This document shows positions 7,104 to 14,132 of a stretch of 17,065 bases of DNA, piece by piece; position 1 is the first letter of the stretch, and each line of letters begins with the position of its first letter. The position numbers and the translations under genes were made by a program. The notes beneath the pieces are model-generated. The model had not been told where the DNA came from, made no database searches, and saw nothing but the letters and a program-made list of their open reading frames with translations. Location: positions 1-17,065 of the forward strand of contig JAAZBR010000265.1 in the NCBI GenBank assembly GCA_012513735.1. Direction: 5' to 3'. The DNA comes from Clostridiales bacterium. GTDB lineage: Bacteria > Bacillota > Clostridia > Christensenellales > Aristaeellaceae.

Positions 7104-7120
7104 GGGCAGCGGGGCTGCCC
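7104..7120 (+). other. Hairpin in the ybjQ-alaS gap
   Basis: GGGCAGC (7104-7110) and GCTGCCC (7114-7120) form a perfect 7-bp stem with a GGG loop, 43 bp after the ybjQ stop and 29 bp before the alaS start. No T-tract follows, so it is unlikely to terminate; it may affect processing or stability of the mRNA. The 89-bp gap is too short for a T-box leader. Confidence 0.5.
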
Positions 7121-7149
7121 CTTGCACATTATGCAGATCGGAGAAACAC

Positions 7150-9183
7150 ATGAAAGCCATGACCGCTAACCAGCTTCGTCAGCTTTTTATCGATTTTTTT
7201 GTCTCCAAGGGTCACGCGGTGATTCCCTCGGCCTCGGTGATTCCGGAGAATGACCCCACGGTGCTGTTCACCACCGCGGGCATGCATCCCCTTGTGCCCT
7301 ATCTGATGGGCCAGCCTCATCCGGCGGGCAAACGCCTGGTGGATGTGCAGAAGTGCATCCGCACCGGCGATATCGACGATGTGGGCGATGCCAGCCACCT
7401 CACCTTTTTTGAAATGCTGGGCAACTGGAGCCTGGGCGACTACTTCAAGAAGGAGATGATTCCCTGGAGCTGGGAGTTTCTCACCAGCCCCGAGTGGCTG
7501 GGTATCGACAAGGATCGTCTGGCCTTCAGCGTGTTTGAAGGCGATGAGGACGCGCCTCGGGATACCGAGAGCTATGACCTGTGGCGTAGCTGCGGGGTAC
7601 CTGCAGAGCGTATTTTCTATTTGCCCAAGGAGAACAACTGGTGGGGCCCTGCCGGGCTGACCGGCCCCTGCGGTCCGGACACCGAGATGTTTTTCATTTC
7701 CGACGGCCAGCCCTGCGGGCCGGATTGTTCCCCTGCCTGCAACTGCGGCCACTACCTGGAGATCTGGAACGATGTGTTCATGCAGTACAACAAGCAGGCT
7801 GACGGCAGCTTTGTGCCGCTGGAGCATGCCAATGTGGATACCGGCATGGGCCTGGAGCGCACCATCGGCGTGCTGACGGGCAAGCGTTCGGTCTACGAGA
7901 CCGACCTGTTCACCGGCATCATCGCTCGCATCGAGGAGCTGTCCGGCAAGAAGTATGCGGGCGCCCAGGAGGAGGACACGCGGGCTTTTCGCATCGTGGC
8001 CGATCACCTGCGCACCGCCACCTTTATATTGGGCGATCCCCGGGGTGTCAGCCCCAGCAATGTGGACCAGGGCTATGTGCTGCGCCGGCTGATCCGCCGG
8101 GCGGTGCGCTTTGGCCGCCAGTTGGAGCTGCCCGACGGCTTTACGGCGGAAATCGCCCTGACCATCATCAACCAGTACAAGGCCGTGTACCCGGAGCTGG
8201 AGCAAAACCGTAGATTCGTGCTGGAGCAGCTATTGCTGGAGGAGAAGCGCTTTCAGCGTACCCTCAACCAGGGGCTGAAGGAGTTTGAGAAGGCCATTGG
8301 CCGCATCGGCCAGGTGACCGAGATGTTCTCCGGCATGAAGGATGCACTGCAGGAGAAGCTGTTCAACCCTCAGGCCATGCAGCGCATGCGGGAGGCGGCT
8401 GAGGCCGCACGGAACGTAGGTTCCAGCCTGCGTCCAACGCCTGAGATGCTGCAGATACGCGAGGAAATCACCAAGTTTGTGGAAGCCCTCCAGACCGTGG
8501 AAGCCTTCCAGAAGAAGGCTGAGCAGTTTTTGCAGAGCATGAAGACCATCAACGGCCGGGATGCCTTTAAGCTGTACGACACTTTTGGTTTCCCGGTGGA
8601 GATCACCATGGAGCTCGCCCGGGAGCGGGGGCTGAAGGTGGACGAGGAGGACTTTGCCCGGCGCTTCAAACAGCACCAGTTGACCAGCCAGGCGGGGGCC
8701 GAGCAGCGCTTTAAGGGCGGCCTGGCCGACCATGACGAGGAGACCACCAAGTTGCACACGGCCACCCACCTGCTGCACGCGGCCCTGCGCCGTGTACTGG
8801 GCGAAGACGTGCACCAGAAGGGCAGCAACATCACGGCGGAGCGCCTGCGTTTTGACTTTACCTTTGGCCGTAAGATGACCCCGGAGGAATTGGCCGAGGT
8901 GCAGCGGCTGGTGAACGACGCCATTCAGCGCAAGATGCCCATCACCATGGAGGAGATGACGGTGGATCAGGCCAAAAGCCAGGGCGCCATCGGCCTGTTT
9001 GAAAGTAAGTATGGCGACCGGGTGCGCGTTTACACCATGGGCGACTTTTCCAGGGAGATTTGCGGCGGCCCCCATGCCAACAATACCGGTGATCTGGGCG
9101 GTTTCAAGATCCTGAAGGAGGAGGCCTCCTCTGCCGGCGTGCGCCGAATCCGCGCCGTTGTGGGCGAGGCGGCAAAAGCTTAG
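7150..9183 (+). CDS. alaS: Alanyl-tRNA synthetase, short form without C-Ala domain
   Basis: This class II synthetase attaches alanine to tRNA-Ala. At 677 residues it is about 200 shorter than typical bacterial AlaRS (about 875). The catalytic domain is present: 'PSASVIPENDPTVLFTTAGM', motif 2 'HLTFFEMLGNWSLGDYF', and 'DTGMGLER' (motif 3 region). Cysteines C189, C193, C197 and C199 ('CGPDCSPACNC') just before 'LEIWNDVFM' could bind a metal. The editing domain keeps its zinc-type site: H536 and H540 ('HTATH') with C638 and H642 ('CGGPH'). The protein ends directly after it, so the C-Ala domain, which helps tRNA binding and dimerisation, is absent. Between 'FQRTLNQGLKEFEK' (about 368-381) and 'GRDAFKLYDTFGFPVE' (from about 469) lies a helical insertion where ordinary enzymes have a short linker. 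GGAG at 7140-7143 supports the start. It may be the sole AlaRS or a second copy. Confidence 0.9.
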   Translation: MKAMTANQLRQLFIDFFVSKGHAVIPSASVIPENDPTVLFTTAGMHPLVPYLMGQPHPAGKRLVDVQKCIRTGDIDDVGDASHLTFFEMLGNWSLGDYFKKEMIPWSWEFLTSPEWLGIDKDRLAFSVFEGDEDAPRDTESYDLWRSCGVPAERIFYLPKENNWWGPAGLTGPCGPDTEMFFISDGQPCGPDCSPACNCGHYLEIWNDVFMQYNKQADGSFVPLEHANVDTGMGLERTIGVLTGKRSVYETDLFTGIIARIEELSGKKYAGAQEEDTRAFRIVADHLRTATFILGDPRGVSPSNVDQGYVLRRLIRRAVRFGRQLELPDGFTAEIALTIINQYKAVYPELEQNRRFVLEQLLLEEKRFQRTLNQGLKEFEKAIGRIGQVTEMFSGMKDALQEKLFNPQAMQRMREAAEAARNVGSSLRPTPEMLQIREEITKFVEALQTVEAFQKKAEQFLQSMKTINGRDAFKLYDTFGFPVEITMELARERGLKVDEEDFARRFKQHQLTSQAGAEQRFKGGLADHDEETTKLHTATHLLHAALRRVLGEDVHQKGSNITAERLRFDFTFGRKMTPEELAEVQRLVNDAIQRKMPITMEEMTVDQAKSQGAIGLFESKYGDRVRVYTMGDFSREICGGPHANNTGDLGGFKILKEEASSAGVRRIRAVVGEAAKA

Positions 9184-9196
9184 GCTGTGACTATGT

Positions 9197-9231
9197 GGGA
9201 TAGAGGGTTATGTGCCCTCTATCCCTTTTTT
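9197..9231 (+). terminator. Strong rho-independent terminator after alaS
   Basis: GGGATAGAGGG (9197-9207) pairs perfectly with CCCTCTATCCC (9215-9225), an 11-bp stem with a 7-nt loop, followed by TTTTTT. It is the first clear terminator after the promoter at 3578. It ends only 23 bp before the next gene. Confidence 0.92.
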
Positions 9232-9254
9232 ATCAGAAGGGAAGGGGTGATCGG

Positions 9255-9974
9255 ATGCAGACAGATCAGTTCCAGCAGGCTATAGCCTTTTGCAGCCGCA
9301 AGCCTGTAACCCGTGTCCTGGCACTGGACGGACTGGAGCGCGGCACGGCCCGGGTACTGGGGCTGGAGCCGGGGGCCCTGCTGCTATATGATGCCCGGCT
9401 GGATGGACACCTGCTCTGCTGGGAGGAGGAAGAAACCGCCCGTCGGCTGCTGCAGCGCCTGCCGGCTTGTGAGATGCTGCTGCTGGAGCATGTGGCGCTG
9501 GAGGAGGAAGCCCGGGCACGGTTTGGCTTCAAGGGCGGCATACACTGTCATAGCTGTGCCCGCCTGTCCCGGGAACGGGTGCCGGTGGGGCATCCCCTGG
9601 AGCTCCGCCCGTTAACAACCGCGGATTTTGATATGGTGTGGGCGCACTATCAGCAGTTGGATGAGGCAGGAGTGCGCAGTGCGCTGGCAGAGGGGCGCAT
9701 GTTTGGCGGCTGGTTGACGGAAGGGCTCCATTCAGGGCAGATGGTGGGTTTCGTCGGCATCCATGCGGAGGGCGCCCTGGGCATGCTGTATGTGTTCGAG
9801 CGGTTTCGCCGGCAGGGATTTGCGTATGCCATGGAGGGTCTGATGATCAACCGCCAGTTGGACCATCACCTGCGGGTGTATGGACAGGTGGTGGTGGGCA
9901 ATGAAACCTCTACCCGGCTGCATCGCAGGCTGGGATATGTATTTGCAGACGCCCCCAGCGCCTGGCTGTGGTAG
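9255..9974 (+). CDS. GNAT family N-acetyltransferase
   Basis: From the ATG at 9255 the protein is 239 residues. The C-terminal half, from 'LRPLTTADFDMVWAHY', is a GNAT (FR47-like) domain: 'GMLYVFERFRRQGFAYAME' is the strand and Q/RxxGx(G/A) acetyl-CoA loop, and 'VVVGNETSTRLHRRLGYVF' is the last conserved block (N-x-x-S-x-x-L-h-x-x-x-G-F/Y). The N-terminal half (residues 1 to about 110) has no motif I recognise; it ends in 'GGIHCHSC', a CxHxxC-like cluster. Such proteins acetylate an amine on a small molecule, peptide or protein; the substrate is unknown. The start is set by AAGGGGTGA at 9243-9250; an upstream in-frame ATG at 9210 lies inside the terminator hairpin and is rejected. Confidence 0.85.
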   Translation: MQTDQFQQAIAFCSRKPVTRVLALDGLERGTARVLGLEPGALLLYDARLDGHLLCWEEEETARRLLQRLPACEMLLLEHVALEEEARARFGFKGGIHCHSCARLSRERVPVGHPLELRPLTTADFDMVWAHYQQLDEAGVRSALAEGRMFGGWLTEGLHSGQMVGFVGIHAEGALGMLYVFERFRRQGFAYAMEGLMINRQLDHHLRVYGQVVVGNETSTRLHRRLGYVFADAPSAWLW

Positions 9975-10040
9975 CGGCGCTTGGACGGGCGGAAAAGAGG
10001 AATAGCACTGTCGTCAACCCGCAGGGGGGAAGGAGGCACC

Positions 10041-10610
10041 ATGCAGCTTGTTCTGATTCGACACGGAAAAACGGACTACCGCCCAGTGGATGAACGGGGG
10101 CTGATTGGCAATGGGCGCGACCTGGCTCCTTTGGGTAACAAGGGCATTCGTCAGGCGGAGGAATGTGCCCGCCGCACAGCGCTCAAGGGGGTGGAGTTGA
10201 TTCTCAGCTCGCCCTACACCCGGGCGCTGCAGACGGCGGCCATCATCAGCCGCATCACCCAAATCCCTCTCAGGGTAGAGATCGACCTGCGGGAGTGGCA
10301 GCCGGACCGCACTCACCTGTACGGAAGCACCCAGAATGTCCGGGATTCCCAGTCTGCCTACGACCAACACCGGGGCGTCCATCCGGAGGGAGAGACGCCG
10401 CTGTGGGAGAGCACCGCTGAAATGATTGCCCGCCTGCGCCCGGTATTTGACCGCTACCTGCAGGAGGGATGGGAGAAGCTGGCTGTGGTGGCGCACGGCA
10501 TGGTCATTGGCCGGCTGACGGGCATAGGCAGCGTGCAGCACTGCTTACCCTACACCATCACCTACACGGAGGACTATACCTGGCACCACTGGGTAGAGGA
10601 CGGAATTTGA
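10041..10610 (+). CDS. Histidine phosphatase (phosphoglycerate mutase-like) family protein
   Basis: A 189-residue cytosolic phosphohydrolase of the branch 1 histidine phosphatase superfamily. The N-terminal 'LVLIRHGKTDY' holds the RHG motif with phospho-accepting H8; 'LILSSPYTRALQTA' carries the second conserved Arg; 'DLREWQPD' gives the acidic general-acid position; 'VVAHGMVIGRL' supplies the second catalytic His (H152). Members include cofactor-dependent phosphoglycerate mutase, alpha-ribazole phosphatase and broad sugar-phosphate phosphatases; nothing here decides the substrate. AAGGAGG at 10030-10036 fixes the start at 10041 rather than the in-frame ATG at 9981. It follows the GNAT gene by 66 bp with no visible promoter or terminator, so the two probably share a transcript. 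Confidence 0.9.
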   Translation: MQLVLIRHGKTDYRPVDERGLIGNGRDLAPLGNKGIRQAEECARRTALKGVELILSSPYTRALQTAAIISRITQIPLRVEIDLREWQPDRTHLYGSTQNVRDSQSAYDQHRGVHPEGETPLWESTAEMIARLRPVFDRYLQEGWEKLAVVAHGMVIGRLTGIGSVQHCLPYTITYTEDYTWHHWVEDGI

Positions 10611-10629
10611 TTAAAGGTGGGTACAAACC

Positions 10630-10667
10630 ACAAAGGCAGCGGCTGACAGGAAAGCCGCTGCCTTTGT
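10630..10667. terminator. Bidirectional terminator between convergent genes
   Basis: A perfect 15-bp stem (10630-10644 with 10653-10667, 8-nt loop) lies 19 bp after the phosphatase stop and 11 bp before the anti-sigma stop on the other strand. The arms begin with ACAAAGG and end with CCTTTGT, so each RNA gets a short T-rich end. It probably ends both transcripts. Confidence 0.85.
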
Positions 10668-10678
10668 ACATGTTTCCG

Positions 10679-11563
10679 TCAGCGGAAAGCCCTTCGCTGT
10701 TGCAGCATCAGCAGCACGGCTACGCTGGCTGATACCCAGGCAACCAGAATGAAGCCCAGGTCACGCACCATGTCCCAGCTGGTACCGTCCGTGCCCTTGA
10801 TGGCGAAGTGGGCTGCCACATAGCAAAGGGATAAGCAGAGTAGGTTGAGAAGCACCCAGCGGGCCCGGGCCTTTTTGTGCAGAAGCAGCAGCAGCACTGC
10901 CAGCACAGTGGCTACGATGGCTGCCAGCCTCCAGTAGTAGTTGAGCGCGAGATGGGGCAGCAGCACCAGGCCCATGTCCTCCCCGGGCGGGCCATAAAGC
11001 TGCACGGCCAGTTCTCCGGGATACACGTAGTACACCCGCAGCGTTCCCTGCTCTTCAAAAGAGGTGGTAAAGGTGCCGGGGCTGTCCGCGGGGGCGGCAT
11101 CGCTGTCAAAGAAGCTGAGATATACCGTGGTGCCGGAGGACATGCCCCGCTCTATCTCTTCCTGGCTGGGCACATCTATTTGGGACCACACCCCGGTGAC
11201 GCCCCGCCCCTCCACCACCACCTGGCCGGGGCTTACCTCCTTCAGTGCAACAAGGTCGGGCGAATAGCGTAGATACTGGCGTGTGCTGGTGTGGTAAAAC
11301 AGCACCGTGCCTGCAAATACCACCAGGGCGACGGCGATGCCAATGCGGCGCCACCGATCCCGCCTGAGGCGGGTGACCACACCGCGCAGGGGGGCCTGGG
11401 CATCGGGCGAGGGGGTTTCCACCTTCCTTATTTCCTCAAGGGTACGGCTGCAGTGGGGACAGCCGGACAGGTGCTCTTCCACCAGGGCAACACTCTCTGC
11501 GCCCAGCAGGCCTTCCTGATAGAGCGGCAGCAGATCGGTCATGACACCACAGGATATGCTCAT
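10679..11563 (-). CDS. Zinc-finger anti-sigma factor, four-helix membrane protein
   Basis: The 294-residue product starts with a zinc-binding anti-sigma domain: C5, then H31-x3-C35-x2-C38 in 'EEHLSGCPHC'. Such domains clamp an ECF sigma factor until a signal releases it. One membrane helix (about 74-90) follows, then an external region of about 115 residues (91 to about 205), then three more hydrophobic helices (about 213-228, 236-255, 269-287), ending in 'QQRRAFR'. Classical single-pass anti-sigma factors have only one helix, so the C-terminal bundle is unusual and may help sense the envelope state. The start overlaps the sigma stop by 4 bp (ATGA), with GGAGG upstream. It is the partner of the sigma factor before it. 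Which signal releases the sigma is not readable. Confidence 0.85.
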   Translation of the reverse strand: MSISCGVMTDLLPLYQEGLLGAESVALVEEHLSGCPHCSRTLEEIRKVETPSPDAQAPLRGVVTRLRRDRWRRIGIAVALVVFAGTVLFYHTSTRQYLRYSPDLVALKEVSPGQVVVEGRGVTGVWSQIDVPSQEEIERGMSSGTTVYLSFFDSDAAPADSPGTFTTSFEEQGTLRVYYVYPGELAVQLYGPPGEDMGLVLLPHLALNYYWRLAAIVATVLAVLLLLLHKKARARWVLLNLLCLSLCYVAAHFAIKGTDGTSWDMVRDLGFILVAWVSASVAVLLMLQQRRAFR

Positions 11564-12048
11564 TCCTTTTCCTCCAGTTCGTTTTTCAGCTTGCTCCTGG
11601 CCCGGTGGTAGGTGACACAGGCCCAGTTGGCGCTCTTGCCAAACAGCTCTCCAATTTGCCCAAAGCTAAGCTCGCCCAGCACTCGCAGGGAGAATACCTC
11701 CCGGTAGGGCTCCTGCAAGCCGTGCAGGGCGTGATGGGCCTGCATGGCGTCATTAGCTAGATCAAAACTCTCGGCCAGGCTGTGGGGATCGGGAAGGTCC
11801 TCCGGCACTTCAACAGAGGGGCGGCACTGATGGTAGCGTAAATAATCCAGGTACAGGCGCTTGAGGATCTGGCACAGCCACACCCGCAGTTCGCATTCAC
11901 CCCGGAAGCTATGGAGGGCGTTCATGGCCTTCAGAAAGCAGTCGCTGCACAGGTCCTCGGAAAGCGCCTTGTCGCCCGCTGTTAGGTGCAGGGCGTAACG
12001 GTACACATCTCCGAAATAGGCCTGGTAGACGGCCTCAAAATCCCGCAC
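11560..12048 (-). CDS. ECF-type RNA polymerase sigma factor
   Basis: 162 residues with the two domains of an extracytoplasmic-function sigma factor. Region 2 lies in about residues 1-70 ('FEAVYQAYFGDVYRYALHLT', 'SEDLCSDCFLKAMNALHSF', 'LCQILKRLYLDYLR') and binds the -10 element and core polymerase. Region 4 lies at about 106-158 ('LQEPYREVFSLRVLGELSFG', 'ANWACVTYHRARSKLKNEL') with its helix-turn-helix for the -35 element. The start is GTG at 12048, preceded by GAGGGGGTGA, a good ribosome site; no better ATG is in frame. It is coupled to the anti-sigma gene by a 4-bp overlap. Pairs like this usually activate their own promoter, but I could not identify a convincing ECF-type promoter upstream. 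Confidence 0.92.
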   Translation of the reverse strand: MRDFEAVYQAYFGDVYRYALHLTAGDKALSEDLCSDCFLKAMNALHSFRGECELRVWLCQILKRLYLDYLRYHQCRPSVEVPEDLPDPHSLAESFDLANDAMQAHHALHGLQEPYREVFSLRVLGELSFGQIGELFGKSANWACVTYHRARSKLKNELEEKE

Positions 12049-12132
12049 CCTTTCACCCCCTCATTGATAGGACGAATCAATCCGTACAATCTTACAACAA
12101 AAACGAAAATACCGGATCCCCCCGGGTGGCGA

Positions 12133-12160
12133 AACGATGGTTCGTTCTCTTCTTAGAGAA
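12133..12160. other. Two abutting inverted repeats between the sigma gene and rqcH
   Basis: AACGA-TGGT-TCGTT (12133-12146) and TTCTCT-TCTT-AGAGAA (12145-12160) sit side by side, sharing TT, in the 207-bp gap between divergent genes. They could be operators or part of the sigma gene's promoter region. The rest of the gap holds the rqcH promoter and otherwise shows nothing clear. Confidence 0.35.
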
Positions 12161-12195
12161 AAATCATCTGTTCTGACAGCCATCTGCCCGCCACG

Positions 12196-12224
12196 TTGCG
12201 TGAACCCTCAAAATCCCGTATGAT
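12196..12224 (+). promoter_or_regulatory. rqcH promoter
   Basis: TTGCGT (12196-12201), a 17-bp spacer and TATGAT (12219-12224). The predicted RNA start is near 12231, so the leader is only about 25 nt and consists mostly of the ribosome binding site. Confidence 0.6.
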
Positions 12225-12255
12225 GGGCCCATTGACACATGGATGGAGGACGCAC

Positions 12256-13992
12256 ATGCCCCTGGATGGATTGACCTATGGGTTTATCGCCCGCGAGCTG
12301 GAGGCGGCTTTGCTGGGGGGCAGGGTGGACAAGGTGCAGCAGCCCGAAAAGGACATGGTGTTGCTGCATATCCGGGCGGCCGGCCAGAGCCACCGGCTGC
12401 TGATCAACGCCAACCCCACCGGCACCCGCCTGCACCTGACCCAGAACAGCTATGAAAGCCCCCTGGAGGCGCCGGTGTTCTGCATGCTGATGAGAAAGCA
12501 CCTGGTGGCAGGGCGGGTGCAGGCCATCCGCCAGGTAGAGGGCGACCGGCTGCTGTGCATGGAAATTGCGGCCCAGGATGAGCTGGGGGAGAAGCGGAAC
12601 AAGCAGCTTTGGTTTGAGGCCATGGGGCGGCATACCAACCTGAGCCTGGTGCAGGAGGGGCGTATCATCGACAGCATTCGCCATGTGACCGACGAGATGA
12701 GCCGGGTGCGCCGCATGCTGCCCGGCGCTTCCTATGAGATGCCGCCTGCCCAGAACAAGCTGTCGCCGGAGGCGCTGGACGGGGACCTGTTGGCCATGCG
12801 CCTCAACCAGGAGGGGGGGCGCGCCGACCGGGCGGTGGCAGCGGTGCTGTCGGGCATCGGGGTGGGCACCGCGCGGGAGATCTGCCTGCGCCTGACGGGG
12901 GAGGAGCAGCCGCAGCTATCCGCCCTCAAGGTATCCGCTTTTGCCCACAGCTTGGTGCGCTTTGTGCAGGCGCTGCCCGCCATGGCCCAGCCTATGCTGT
13001 ATCTGGATGAGCAGGGCTTGCCCAAAGAGGCATTGCCCTTTCCCTTCCTGACGCTGCCTCACGAGCGCCAGCAGGCTATGGACAGCCTGTCCCAGGCGCT
13101 GGATACCCTTCACTATGAGAAGGACCGGCACAACCGGCTGATGCAGCGCTCCAGCGCCTTCCGCCGCACGCTGAAGGCAGCCGAGGAACGGGCCATCCGC
13201 AAGCTGGCTTTGCAGGAGGAGGAGCTGGGTGCCGCCAGTCGCATGGAGGAATACCGGGTGGCGGGCGAGCTGCTGACTGCCTACGGGCATATGGTACAGA
13301 AGGGGGCCGAGAGCGTCACGCTGCCCAATTACTACGATGGGGGCGAAATGGAGGTTTTGCTGGAGGTGGCCCTCAGCCCCGCACAAAACGCCCAGCGCTA
13401 TTTCAAGAAGTATCGCAAGGCGCACACCGGGCGCAGGCTGGCCGCCCAGCAGAAGGAGAAAACCCTGGAGGAGCTGCGGCTGATCGAGGATGCCACCTTC
13501 GCCCTGCAGCACGCCCGCAGCCAGCAGGACCTGAGTGAAATCAAAGAGCCCATGCGCCAGGCCGGCATCATCAGGCGGGAGGCCGTGCCCCGGGGCAAGG
13601 CCCGGCCCCGAAAGGAGAGCCAGCCCCTGCGCTATCGCTCCGAGGAGGGTTTCAGCATTCTGGTGGGCCGCAACAGCCTGCAGAATGAGCGCCTGTTGAA
13701 GCTTGCCCAGGGCACCGACCTGTGGCTGCATGCCAAGGACATGCCCGGCTCCCACGTCATTGTGCAGCTTGAAGGCCGGGAGGCGCCCGAAGCTACGTTG
13801 CTGCTGGCTGCCCGGCTGGCCGCCTTCTATAGCAAGGGGGAGGGTGTCAGCGTGCCGGTCAACTATACCCTGCGGCGCTATGTCAAAAAACCCGGCAGCG
13901 CGCCGGCCGGCTTTGTGACGTTCACCAATGAAAAGCTGCTGATTGCCAGTGCCGCCGAGGCGGAGCTGAAGCCCTTTGAAATAACAAGCTGA
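12256..13992 (+). CDS. rqcH: RqcH (Rqc2/NEMF homologue), ribosome quality control
   Basis: From the ATG at 12256 the protein is 578 residues, normal for bacterial RqcH. RqcH binds 50S subunits carrying stalled peptidyl-tRNA, recruits tRNA-Ala and adds C-terminal alanine tails that mark the chain for proteolysis. The NFACT-N domain begins 'MPLDGLTYGFIARELEAALL' and contains D97-R98 ('GDRLL'), the pair required for tailing in Bacillus subtilis, at identical numbering. The middle (about 270-430) is Arg/Glu-rich helix, fitting the coiled-coil arms. The NFACT-R domain follows at about 457-560, with 'DLWLHAKDMPGSHVIVQLEG' starting at D488. GGAGGA at 12245-12250 sets the start, not the ATG at 12196 inside the promoter. 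An older family name is fibronectin-binding protein FbpA; the role in quality control is the better description. It appears monocistronic. Confidence 0.95.
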   Translation: MPLDGLTYGFIARELEAALLGGRVDKVQQPEKDMVLLHIRAAGQSHRLLINANPTGTRLHLTQNSYESPLEAPVFCMLMRKHLVAGRVQAIRQVEGDRLLCMEIAAQDELGEKRNKQLWFEAMGRHTNLSLVQEGRIIDSIRHVTDEMSRVRRMLPGASYEMPPAQNKLSPEALDGDLLAMRLNQEGGRADRAVAAVLSGIGVGTAREICLRLTGEEQPQLSALKVSAFAHSLVRFVQALPAMAQPMLYLDEQGLPKEALPFPFLTLPHERQQAMDSLSQALDTLHYEKDRHNRLMQRSSAFRRTLKAAEERAIRKLALQEEELGAASRMEEYRVAGELLTAYGHMVQKGAESVTLPNYYDGGEMEVLLEVALSPAQNAQRYFKKYRKAHTGRRLAAQQKEKTLEELRLIEDATFALQHARSQQDLSEIKEPMRQAGIIRREAVPRGKARPRKESQPLRYRSEEGFSILVGRNSLQNERLLKLAQGTDLWLHAKDMPGSHVIVQLEGREAPEATLLLAARLAAFYSKGEGVSVPVNYTLRRYVKKPGSAPAGFVTFTNEKLLIASAAEAELKPFEITS

Positions 13993-14076
13993 AGGCTTCT
14001 TCTTGTTTCCGAAGCGGGTGTCGTGCGCCGTCCGGCTGGAACAGACAAAAGGGGATGCCTCCTGCCCCACAATAAA

Positions 14077-14108
14077 ACAAGGCCGCTCCTTTAAGGACGG
14101 GGCCTTGT
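14077..14108. terminator. Bidirectional terminator between rqcH and pyrE
   Basis: ACAAGGCC (14077-14084) pairs with GGCCTTGT (14101-14108); inside, TCCT (14087-14090) and AGGA (14094-14097) form an inner stem. On the minus strand it is followed by TTTTATT, a good tail for the pyrE transcript; on the plus strand the tail is weaker (ATGTTTATTT). Confidence 0.75.
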
Positions 14109-14132
14109 ATGTTTATTTGGTTGACGATGCTG

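Noticed and set aside
7061..7149. A T-box riboswitch or tRNA gene before alaS
   Set aside because: The gap is only 89 bp and contains one short hairpin; there is no T-box sequence, antiterminator or cloverleaf.
7360..7450. AlaRS motif 2 has Ser ('DASHLTFFEML') where many bacterial enzymes have Arg before HHTFFEML
   Set aside because: Not taken as loss of function: eukaryotic AlaRS also lacks Arg at this position (YHHTFFEML) and the rest of the motif is intact.
12916..14070. A 384-codon open frame on the - strand opposite rqcH, and similar long ones at 4651-5682, 7129-8205 and 8230-9075
   Set aside because: Each mirrors a well-supported gene and has no recognisable domain or ribosome site; high GC content makes such frames common.
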